5,093 nt of DNA from Bacteroidota bacterium (GTDB lineage: Bacteria; Bacteroidota; Bacteroidia; B-17B0; Aurantibacillaceae): the NCBI GenBank assembly GCA_025359355.1, contig JANYGR010000290.1:1-5093 (forward strand). Reading direction: 5' to 3'. Under the pieces are notes generated by a model that searched no databases, was not told the DNA's origin, and saw only the letters and a program-made list of their open reading frames with translations. Positions 1 through 5,093 of the stretch are shown piece after piece (position 1 is the stretch's first letter; the number at the start of each line of letters is the position of its first letter). The position numbers were made by a program, and so were the translations under genes.

Positions 1-153
1 GCTAAAAAAGTATATGAAAACATCGTTCCTTTAAAACCTGAAGATATTGCTGAAACTATCTACTGGATGGCTTCTCGACCGGCTCATGTAAATATCAATG
101 ATGTGATTATTATGCCAACGATTCAGGCAAATTCCACAACCTTATTAAGGTAA
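1..153 (+). CDS. Short-chain dehydrogenase/reductase, YdfG-like, C-terminal 50 residues (5' end outside window)
   Basis: The window opens inside this reading frame (frame 1), which runs 50 codons to a TAA at 151-153. The visible tail contains PLKPEDIAETIYWMASRPAH followed by VNINDVIIMPT. This matches what I recall of the C-terminus of classical SDR enzymes of the YdfG type (NADP-dependent 3-hydroxy acid / serine / allo-threonine dehydrogenases), where 'PEDIAE', 'RPAHVNIN' and a 'MPT.Q' ending are typical. These are cytosolic NAD(P)H-dependent oxidoreductases acting on small hydroxy acids or semialdehydes. The Rossmann nucleotide-binding motif and the Ser-Tyr-Lys catalytic residues would lie upstream and are not visible, so the substrate cannot be assigned. 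The gene converges on the peroxidase gene, 39 bases after its stop. The SDR family call is firm; the YdfG subgroup is likely but rests on the tail alone. Confidence 0.87.
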   Translation, partial: AKKVYENIVPLKPEDIAETIYWMASRPAHVNINDVIIMPTIQANSTTLLR

Positions 154-164
154 TTAATGTTGGA

Positions 165-188
165 TAAATAAAATGTATTAGAAAATAC
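165..188 (-). terminator. Weak candidate terminator after the peroxidase gene
   Basis: Downstream of the peroxidase stop, the minus strand shows a perfect 5-bp stem (GTATT 175-179 pairing with AATAC 184-188) around a 4-base loop, followed by a T-rich stretch (complement of 165-174). The placement between convergent genes fits a terminator. The stem is short and AT-rich and could arise by chance in this composition, so the call is tentative. Confidence 0.25.
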
Positions 189-192
189 TACA

Positions 193-756
193 CTATTTTC
201 CTTCAATCCATTTCGTAATCTTTGAGCAATCAGGTTTTTTAAATGACAATACATAGTCGACTAAATAACCATTTTCATCAATCATATATTTTTGAAAATT
301 CCATTTAACTGAACTACTCTCAACCCCATTACGATCTTTAGTTGTAAGCCATTTGTAAAGATCACAAATGCTATCCCCCTTCACGTTTACCTTTTCCATC
401 ATCATAAATGATACTCCGTAATTTTTAGTACAAAAATCTTTGATATCAGAACTTGAACCAGGCTCTTGTCCTCCAAACTGATTGCAGGGAAATCCAACGA
501 TAACAAAATTTTTATCCTTATACTTTTCATACAACTCTTCTAATTGCTTAAATTGAGGAGTAAAACCGCATTTGCTGGCTGTATTAACTACCAATATTTT
601 TTTTCCTTTCAATGATGAAAAATCAAAAAGCGCTCCATCAATCGTTTTTACTTTAAACTGATGAATGGAAGATGTTGGGTTCCCTCGTTTTGTAAGGAAA
701 GCATATAAAAAGAATGATAAAGCTCCTATAGTAATTAATATTGTTAGCTTATTCAT
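193..756 (-). CDS. Glutathione peroxidase family protein (Cys-type, probably thioredoxin-dependent), N-terminally membrane-anchored
   Basis: This 187-residue protein would reduce hydrogen peroxide or lipid/organic hydroperoxides. All three family signatures are visible: NTASKCGFTPQ with peroxidatic Cys63 (codon TGC at 568-570, not selenocysteine), FPCNQFGGQEPG at 89-100, and WNFQKYMID at 152-160. The catalytic tetrad is Cys63, Gln97, Trp152 and Asn153. Cys91 and Cys109 (in DFCTKNYGVSF) have the same spacing from Cys63 as Cys64 and Cys82 have from Cys36 in yeast Gpx3. Cys109 is therefore the likely resolving cysteine, and the reductant is probably thioredoxin rather than glutathione (inference). 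Residues about 4-21 form one hydrophobic segment with no lipobox and no clear signal-peptidase site, followed by Lys23-Arg24. This suggests a signal anchor and explains the extra length over the roughly 160-residue core. The ATG at 754-756 is the natural start because it places this segment at the N-terminus. The gene lies 83 bases downstream of the 942-residue secreted protein gene on the same strand. Confidence 0.95.
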   Translation of the reverse strand: MNKLTILITIGALSFFLYAFLTKRGNPTSSIHQFKVKTIDGALFDFSSLKGKKILVVNTASKCGFTPQFKQLEELYEKYKDKNFVIVGFPCNQFGGQEPGSSSDIKDFCTKNYGVSFMMMEKVNVKGDSICDLYKWLTTKDRNGVESSSVKWNFQKYMIDENGYLVDYVLSFKKPDCSKITKWIEGK

Positions 757-823
757 TCTGTTTTTTTATCGCGCTTATAACTTAACATTTCATTCTATAA
801 AAAGTTTATCTAACTCTTAAAAT

Positions 824-831
824 CAAAAATA
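824..831 (-). promoter_or_regulatory. Candidate Bacteroidota -7 box for the peroxidase gene
   Basis: The minus strand reads TATTTTTG here, a full match to the Bacteroidota -7 consensus TAnnTTTG, in the 83-base gap upstream of the peroxidase start. It would give a leader of roughly 60 bases. No TTG -33 element is visible at the expected spacing, and T-rich matches are frequent in AT-rich DNA. If real, the peroxidase has its own promoter rather than depending on read-through from the gene upstream. Confidence 0.3.
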
Positions 832-839
832 TTTAATTT

Positions 840-3668
840 TTATTTAAATACATTAATAGCTCCATTTAATTCATATGTCTTCTCATCTAAGCCTATAGCC
901 TTGATGACATAAAAATAAGTTCCGTCTGCAACAATATGCCCACCCTTATTTTTTCCGTCCCAAGACATTTGTCCGCTAGCAGTGCTTTCAAACATTTTTA
1001 ATCCCCAACGATCAAATACCGTCATGGATATTTCTCCCATATTTGTGGCGTTTAATATGAATACATCATTTACCAAATCTCCATTTGGTGTAAAAACATT
1101 AGGAATTGTCAAATATGAAATCAAATCAACTTTAATAAGGCGTTTAGCAGTATCTGTACAAAATCCTTTAGTTGCAGTTAAAACAACAGTATACAAACCT
1201 TGTGTATTATAGGTAGTTGCAACTACGGTGTTTGAATAATTTATAGCCGAATTTCCTAAATCCCAACTATATGTTGTTCCTGATGGATTGATGCTTGTAT
1301 TTGTAAACGACACCGGTAATGGCATTAATCCTTGATATGGGTCTGCTATAAATGATGCGGTAACCGTTTCGTGAGTTACACTTTGAGTTGCGGTAGCCGT
1401 ACATCCATTTACAGCGTTAGTTCCATTAACAGTATATGTTCCAGCATTTGTAACATTAAATGGGTTACCAACAAATGCAGGTGAGCTTGGAATCCAAGTG
1501 TACGAATAAGCGCCTCCAACACCATTAGCGGTTAGCGCTAAACTATTTGTAAGACAAGAAATAGTTGAGGAAGGAACAGTAATATTAATGATGGCGGTTG
1601 TGTTAGTCGTAATGGTTATTACAGATTGTGATGAACAACCTGATAAACTAGTTGCAACAGTAGTATAAGTTCCATTTGCACTTACGTTATAGGGATTTAC
1701 CGTATTTGTTGTTGTTCCGTTATTCCAAGTAATAACATCTGAAGTATTTGAAGTACTTGCCAACATTGATATTGTATGTGTAACGCAGGTTAATGCATTA
1801 GTTGCTGGTGTATTAACAATATTAATAATTGGCATTCCTCCAAAAACCGAATATGTATTAACACAGCCGTTAACGGGATTAGTTACCGTTAAGGTAAATA
1901 TGCCAGAAGCTAAAGATGTGCCTGGGTTACCTGGTATTGGACCAGATGGGGGCGTCCAAGTTAAATATGCGTTAGGATTTGAGCTGTTCGCAAATAATGA
2001 GATTGTATTACCACTACAACCTAAAGTGTAAGTTGCGGTAGGTGTTATAGTATTTTGCGTAATAATAACAGGTACTGTGGCAGTACAGTTTGACAATGTA
2101 TTTGTTAATACGCACGAGTATGTGCCAGGTGTATTAACAGTAAAGGTATTAGAAGCTGTAGTTGGAATCCATACAGCAGTTGTATTAGTAGCAGTATTTG
2201 CGCTTACAGAAATAGTTGTGTTTATGCAAGTTAAGGCGTCGCTAAGTGGGGTTATTGTATATGTTGGCCCATTAGTAAATGAAGCTATAGATACAATCGT
2301 CGTATTTTGGCAACCGAATGTATCAACAACAGTTACAGTATAATCGTTGCCTGGTGAAAGACCAGTTGCTAATGAGTTTGTTGAAGCCGCTGGCAGCCAA
2401 TTATACACAAATGGTGCTGTGCCACTATTAACCACAATAGTACCTGCTCCTGTTGCGTTAGTACACGTTGCTTGCGATGTTATATTGGTTACTGTAGGGT
2501 TTGGCGTAGTGTGTAAAATAATATATTTTGTAACTGGTATACAACCGCCTAATGGACTCATATTTAGGGTATATGTTCCTGGAGTAGAAGTTGTAATGCT
2601 TTGAGTTGTGGCACCTGAAATACCAGAACTTGGTGGTCCATTCCAAATATAAGGATCTAAACCTGTAGGCGCTGTGATCGAAGCTGTTAAAGCTCCGCAA
2701 GTAGATAAATTAATTGGGGTTTGTGGAGTAGCATCATAAGTAATGCCATTTAAAATAATTTCAAGTGGTAAACATCTACAATCAAAATAGCCATAACCAA
2801 AATGACCTCCTTGTGTGCAATCTCCAACAGTAATTTGAATAGTGATATTTGAACCAATATATGGCGATAAATCTATGGTTCTAACTTCCCAAGTATGATA
2901 AAATACATTTGTGAATAGTGAAGAATAAGAAATCCAATTTGTTGTAACGCTAGATGATTGGCTACACAATGAACTTGGTGCAGCAATATCAATTTTAGGA
3001 CAAGGTATAGTATTACCAGCCGCATCAATCACGCTAATATTCATAAAAGGTTGATCTGTGCAAGAATGAGCCGCATCTTCTAATACGCCCGCATAAGCAT
3101 ATTGAAAAATAGCATTAGAAGATGTTACACTGAATGATTGTGTGATTCGTTCTACGGAATAATCAGGGTTATTATTATTTATTTGAGCAATTTTACCTCC
3201 TCCAAATGGAGATGTCAGTGGCAATAGTGCTCCTACCGTTATATCATTGCCGGAAGAATTTATAACTTGTGATACGATCCCAGACGCGGACGGGCAACAT
3301 CCAGCCATTGTGCTTGAGTTTGTGTTTGTTCCTGAGGTTACAGACCATCCTGAAAAAGTCCCTGTTTCAAAATCCATATTTGTACATCCAGGATTTACTG
3401 AAGTGGTTTGTGCTGTTTTCCAAATCAAACTGCTTCCATTATGGTTGTGATAATATTTTTCAAAAATAAATTCTTTTTTAGCGACATACAAACGAGCTTT
3501 TAATTTGTTGCCAGATATTCCCTTGCTGACTTGCACATTAACAAAACCGTTTTCGTCAAATCCGCTTAATGAGTCTTGCGAAAAAATAGTTTTGATTTGT
3601 GCCGAAAATTGGTTCGAAACCATAATCGCAAAAGTTAAAAAAATTAATTGAACTGTATTTTTCATCAT
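840..3668 (-). CDS. Large secreted multidomain protein with Ig-like/SprB-like repeats, PKD domain and T9SS type B C-terminal sorting domain
   Basis: This 942-residue protein is probably exported by Sec and then by the type IX system to the cell surface or medium. Residues 1-24 form a signal peptide (hydrophobic core about 6-18, ending QFSAQ). Residues about 95-312 are a Cys-rich module opening with a 'MDFETGTFSGW' motif, with 'DQPFMNISVIDAAGN' and 'GGHFGYGYFDCRC' further on, resembling jelly-roll or carbohydrate-binding-like domains of secreted Bacteroidota proteins. Residues about 319-766 are six Ig-like repeats. Residues about 771-848 are a PKD domain (PVSFTNTS, YSWDLGN, YTVVLTAT). Residues 854-942 are a gliding-motility-associated/T9SS type B sorting domain (VFTPNGDLVNDVF, VFDRWG, WDGKNKGG, DGTYFYVI). 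No protease or glycosidase active site was recognised, so an adhesin or matrix role is inferred. Two adjacent ATGs (3666-3668 and 3663-3665) could both serve as start; no clear Shine-Dalgarno precedes them. The body is very rich in Thr, Asn and Ser. It is divergent from the NIDO-domain gene. Confidence 0.92.
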   Translation of the reverse strand: MMKNTVQLIFLTFAIMVSNQFSAQIKTIFSQDSLSGFDENGFVNVQVSKGISGNKLKARLYVAKKEFIFEKYYHNHNGSSLIWKTAQTTSVNPGCTNMDFETGTFSGWSVTSGTNTNSSTMAGCCPSASGIVSQVINSSGNDITVGALLPLTSPFGGGKIAQINNNNPDYSVERITQSFSVTSSNAIFQYAYAGVLEDAAHSCTDQPFMNISVIDAAGNTIPCPKIDIAAPSSLCSQSSSVTTNWISYSSLFTNVFYHTWEVRTIDLSPYIGSNITIQITVGDCTQGGHFGYGYFDCRCLPLEIILNGITYDATPQTPINLSTCGALTASITAPTGLDPYIWNGPPSSGISGATTQSITTSTPGTYTLNMSPLGGCIPVTKYIILHTTPNPTVTNITSQATCTNATGAGTIVVNSGTAPFVYNWLPAASTNSLATGLSPGNDYTVTVVDTFGCQNTTIVSIASFTNGPTYTITPLSDALTCINTTISVSANTATNTTAVWIPTTASNTFTVNTPGTYSCVLTNTLSNCTATVPVIITQNTITPTATYTLGCSGNTISLFANSSNPNAYLTWTPPSGPIPGNPGTSLASGIFTLTVTNPVNGCVNTYSVFGGMPIINIVNTPATNALTCVTHTISMLASTSNTSDVITWNNGTTTNTVNPYNVSANGTYTTVATSLSGCSSQSVITITTNTTAIINITVPSSTISCLTNSLALTANGVGGAYSYTWIPSSPAFVGNPFNVTNAGTYTVNGTNAVNGCTATATQSVTHETVTASFIADPYQGLMPLPVSFTNTSINPSGTTYSWDLGNSAINYSNTVVATTYNTQGLYTVVLTATKGFCTDTAKRLIKVDLISYLTIPNVFTPNGDLVNDVFILNATNMGEISMTVFDRWGLKMFESTASGQMSWDGKNKGGHIVADGTYFYVIKAIGLDEKTYELNGAINVFK
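843..1109 (-). other. T9SS type B sorting domain (gliding motility-associated C-terminal domain)
   Basis: This encodes residues 854-942 of the large secreted protein. It shows the hallmarks of the family (TIGR04131/CHU_C type): IPNVFTPNGDLVNDVF at the front, VFDRWGLKMFES in the middle, then SWDGKNKGG and VADGTYFYVIKA, ending a few residues after an NGAINVFK strand. The domain directs substrates to the type IX translocon in the outer membrane and differs from the type A sorting domain. It is complete to the stop codon, so the protein is not truncated at its C-terminus. Confidence 0.9.
1125..1358 (-). other. PKD domain of the large secreted protein
   Basis: This encodes residues about 771-848. 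The pattern matches a PKD fold: FIADPYQGLMPLPVSFTNTS, then TTYSWDLGN in place of the usual 'Y.WDFGDG', then TYNTQGLYTVVLTAT and a terminal strand RLIKVD. Such domains are extracellular beta-sandwich spacers or binding modules. Here it sits directly before the sorting domain, a common order in T9SS type B cargo. Confidence 0.8.
1371..2714 (-). repeat. Six tandem Ig-like / SprB-like repeats in the large secreted protein
   Basis: This encodes residues about 319-766. Each unit has an early Cys (324, 402, 481, 551, 628, 705), a Trp in the middle (342, 424, 500, 571, 648, 725) and a late Cys (376, 453, 528, 602, 678, 756). In most units the late Cys follows a 'GTYT' strand and often ends a 'GC' pair. 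The period between late cysteines is 74-78 residues. The second unit (388-461, with 'YNWLPAAST', 'LSPGNDYTVTVVDTFGC') looks like a SprB repeat; the others are looser Ig-like units. The Cys pair probably forms a disulfide in each unit (inference). The units have diverged strongly at the protein level, so this is an old amplification rather than a recent DNA duplication. Confidence 0.8.
2733..3386 (-). other. Cys-rich N-terminal module, jelly-roll-like, unnamed
   Basis: This encodes residues about 95-312. It begins NPGCTNMDFETGTFSGW, a pattern seen at the start of many secreted Bacteroidota beta-sandwich domains. It continues with a GAL..LTSPFGGGKIAQINN stretch, 'FQYAYAGVLEDAAHSCTDQP', 'WEVRTIDLSPYIGSNITIQI' and 'GDCTQGGHFGYGYFDCRC'. 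Nine cysteines are present (95, 124, 125, 203, 223, 235, 284, 297, 299), including an adjacent pair. The overall pattern suggests a MAM- or carbohydrate-binding-like fold, but I cannot name the family from sequence alone. Confidence 0.6.
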
Positions 3669-3773
3669 AGCTAAAATTTAAAAATATTCGCCAATATAAT
3701 GACTTTGTTGATTAATATCAAAAAAACAGGGAATTAAATGCTATCTAATTGCCTAAATGTGATTTATTAATCT

Positions 3774-3781
3774 CAAAAGTA
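3774..3781 (-). promoter_or_regulatory. Candidate -7 box for the large secreted protein gene
   Basis: The minus strand reads TACTTTTG, matching TAnnTTTG. It is the only such match on this strand between the gene start and about 3850. The leader would be roughly 100 bases. The nearest TTG on the minus strand (3811-3813) is 29 bases upstream, too far for a normal -33 element, so support is moderate at best. Confidence 0.3.
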
Positions 3782-3814
3782 TTATGAATTGATGTTATAA
3801 AAAATTAATACAAT

Positions 3815-3895
3815 AACTAACATCGAGATTAAGCTCCTTTAAATTTGCAACCCACTATAATTAATTGAAAGACACAACTAAAACTAACAACGAGA
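3815..3895 (+). repeat. Direct repeat pair AACTAACAWCGAGA
   Basis: Copies lie at 3815-3828 (AACTAACATCGAGA) and 3882-3895 (AACTAACAACGAGA). They match at 13 of 14 bases and are offset by 67 bases. They are among the few places in this region with a CGAG core, which makes them stand out from the AT-rich background. They could be operator half-sites between the two divergent genes, or chance. Confidence 0.4.
3840..3847 (+). promoter_or_regulatory. Alternative distal -7 box for the NIDO-domain gene
   Basis: TAAATTTG matches TAnnTTTG and would give a leader of about 120 bases. No TTG is seen at the -33 spacing. It lies between the two direct-repeat copies. It is less likely than the proximal box at 3940-3947. 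Confidence 0.2.
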
Positions 3896-3939
3896 AATTT
3901 TTTAATACATTATTTCATGCTTTTTTAGAAAATAAAGTA

Positions 3940-3947
3940 TATATTTG
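3940..3947 (+). promoter_or_regulatory. Proximal -7 box for the NIDO-domain gene
   Basis: TATATTTG is a full match to the Bacteroidota -7 consensus TAnnTTTG. It would place the transcription start about 20 bases before the ATG at 3973. The -33 position carries ATG (3917-3919, spacing 20) instead of TTG, a two-of-three match. This is the best promoter candidate in the window. Confidence 0.45.
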
Positions 3948-3972
3948 GTATTATTCAATTTAAACTGAAAAC

Positions 3973-5093
3973 ATGATAAAACGATTTAATTTATTTTTTG
4001 TGTTTTTATTTATGTGTGTTTTCGGAAATGCGCAAACTATATTTACAACACCACAAAACTATCAAATTTTAAAACAGAATGGGCAATTAAAACCAAAAGC
4101 TCGTTACGAATTCTTAACAACTGGAAGTAGTAATTTAAGCAATGCTCAACCAAATGTAAAAAACAATACTTCGTCTTTTACACCATCTGCCGCTAAAACT
4201 ACTACCAATAGCTCTTGTCAATGTATGGTTTCTGTTGATCCAACATTTACTATCGTTCCAATGAGTAATTCTTTTCCTCCTGATTACAGAAATGATGATG
4301 ATTATTCTGCCTCTATACCCTTAGGATTTAACTTTTGTTTTTACGGCACGAGTTATGTCTCTTGCTTTATCAACAATAATGGTAATATAACCTTTAATAA
4401 TGGCTTATTTGCTTTCAGTGCCGGAGGGTTTCCTGCAGGTAATGCCAGTAATTTTGACACCATCATGATTGCACCTTTTTGGGGAGATGTAGATACACAA
4501 GGCCCATTAAGCGGGTTGGTATATTATAAAAAGACGCCCACTGCCCTCATTGTAAAATGGCATAATGTAGGTTATTACAGTAGTCATGACGATAAATTAA
4601 ATGATTTTCAATTAATTATCACAGATGGAACAGATCCTATTTTACCTAATGGTAATAATGTTGCTTTTTGTTATGGTGATATGCAATGGACAACGGGAGA
4701 TGTTTCGCCATTAGGAAATGTTGGAGGTTTTGGTGGAATACCCGCGACTGTGGGTGTTAACAAAGGTGATCATACTAATTATGTTCAAATAGGAAGATTT
4801 AATGTAAATAGTTCTATTTATGATGGTCCTTATGGGGCTAACGACGGAATCTCCTTTTTAGATAATAAATCATATTACTTTAACACTTGTGGGTCAAACA
4901 ACAATCTACCTCCTATTATACAAGATGCAACTGGTGGAGGATCTACTTGCGGAGACACCATCAGAATTTGTGCCTTAGGCGACACCTTGGTTTATACCAC
5001 GTCGTTTTTAGCTCCGGAAGGTACGCAATCAGTTACCATTGTTGGTAGCGCACCAACGTTAGGTGGTAGTTTTGTGCCATTAGGAATTACTTC
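3973..5093 (+). CDS. Secreted NIDO (nidogen-like) domain protein, 3' end outside window
   Basis: An open frame starts at ATG 3973 and continues without a stop through 373 codons to the window edge. Residues 1-20 are a clear signal peptide (MIKRFN, hydrophobic core 7-17, cleavage likely after GNA before Gln21). Residues about 22-85 are a low-complexity Asn/Ser/Thr-rich linker. Residues about 87-305 resemble a nidogen-like domain: 'IPLGFNFCFYG', 'CFINNNGNITFNN', 'DTIMIAPFWGDVDT', 'GLVYYKKTPTALIVKWHNVG', 'DFQLIITDG', 'VAFCYGDMQWTTGD' and 'ATVGVNKGD'. Such domains occur in extracellular matrix and adhesion proteins. From about 312 a new domain begins (TCGDTIRICALGDTLVYTT), like the Ig-type modules found in long Bacteroidota surface proteins. 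A T9SS sorting domain is expected beyond the window but not seen. The A-rich leader has no Shine-Dalgarno. Adhesion is inferred from the domain type. Confidence 0.88.
   Translation, partial: MIKRFNLFFVFLFMCVFGNAQTIFTTPQNYQILKQNGQLKPKARYEFLTTGSSNLSNAQPNVKNNTSSFTPSAAKTTTNSSCQCMVSVDPTFTIVPMSNSFPPDYRNDDDYSASIPLGFNFCFYGTSYVSCFINNNGNITFNNGLFAFSAGGFPAGNASNFDTIMIAPFWGDVDTQGPLSGLVYYKKTPTALIVKWHNVGYYSSHDDKLNDFQLIITDGTDPILPNGNNVAFCYGDMQWTTGDVSPLGNVGGFGGIPATVGVNKGDHTNYVQIGRFNVNSSIYDGPYGANDGISFLDNKSYYFNTCGSNNNLPPIIQDATGGGSTCGDTIRICALGDTLVYTTSFLAPEGTQSVTIVGSAPTLGGSFVPLGIT

Larger units (their letters stand above)
3669..3972. other. Divergent intergenic region between two secreted-protein genes
   Basis: These 304 bases separate the starts of the large repeat protein (minus) and the NIDO-domain protein (plus). 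They are very AT-rich and contain no convincing ORF, RNA gene or strong hairpin. They hold three TAnnTTTG boxes (one minus, two plus), a 14-base near-perfect direct repeat and an 8-bp inverted repeat (TTAATCTC 3767-3774 and GAGATTAA 3825-3832). The arrangement would allow joint control of the two genes, which is inference. Confidence 0.6.

Noticed and set aside
568..570. Possible selenocysteine at the peroxidase active site
   Set aside because: The codon on the coding strand is TGC (Cys), not TGA, so this is the cysteine form.
757..839. Possible terminator hairpin around the GCGC core near 770-779
   Set aside because: Only a 4-bp TTAT/ATAA arm pairs, with a mismatched interior; it is too weak to call.
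982..1212. 76-codon plus-strand ORF
   Set aside because: It is antisense to the T9SS sorting domain and PKD end of the large gene; no recognisable motif or independent promoter.
2077..2604. Nearly continuous plus-strand open frame (2077-2343 and 2347-2604, same frame with one stop between), antisense to the repeat protein
   Set aside because: It lies wholly within the Ig-repeat coding region. The Thr/Asn/Val-rich codons of the real gene leave few stops on the opposite strand. The translations show no domain pattern, and the minus-strand protein is clearly the real one.
2458..2700. 80-codon minus-strand ORF in another frame
   Set aside because: It is an out-of-frame shadow of the repeat region, with a Tyr/Ser-rich composition and no domain.
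3247..3469. Two overlapping plus-strand ORFs (3247-3450 and 3269-3469)
   Set aside because: Both are antisense to the N-terminal module of the large secreted protein and overlap each other in different frames without recognisable features.
1..5093. A new defence, mobile or gene-cluster system
   Set aside because: All coding content is explained by an SDR enzyme, a peroxidase and two secreted surface-type proteins. No nuclease, transposase, integrase, reverse transcriptase, toxin-antitoxin pair or array was found on either strand.

Overview
The window is AT-rich chromosomal DNA that looks like Bacteroidota (Flavobacteriales/Sphingobacteriales-like). The reasons are a large secreted protein ending in a type IX secretion system (T9SS) type B sorting domain, a second secreted nidogen-like protein of the kind common in that phylum, A-rich leaders without a clear Shine-Dalgarno, and TAnnTTTG promoter boxes. 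No rRNA, tRNA, CRISPR, insertion sequence or phage gene was seen.

Layout: positions 1-153 (+) hold the last 50 codons of a short-chain dehydrogenase/reductase resembling YdfG. It converges on a membrane-anchored, cysteine-type glutathione peroxidase (193-756, -), and only 39 bases separate the two stop codons. Upstream of the peroxidase, on the same strand after an 83-base gap, lies a 942-residue secreted multidomain protein (840-3668, -): signal peptide, Cys-rich jelly-roll-like N-terminal module, six Ig-like/SprB-like repeats of about 76 residues, a PKD domain and a C-terminal T9SS sorting domain. A 304-base intergenic region (3669-3972) carries candidate promoters for both directions and a 14-base near-perfect direct repeat. 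From 3973 (+) a second secreted protein with a NIDO-like domain runs off the end of the window after 373 codons.

The two divergent secreted proteins probably act at the cell surface or outside the cell as adhesin or matrix-type proteins; both the role and any co-regulation are inferred. The reductase and peroxidase look like housekeeping metabolism and peroxide defence, with no evident functional tie to the secreted proteins. I found no convincing new biological system. The points most worth a second look are the divergent intergenic region with its repeats, the unnamed Cys-rich N-terminal module, and the membrane-anchored peroxidase with a yeast Gpx3-like cysteine arrangement.
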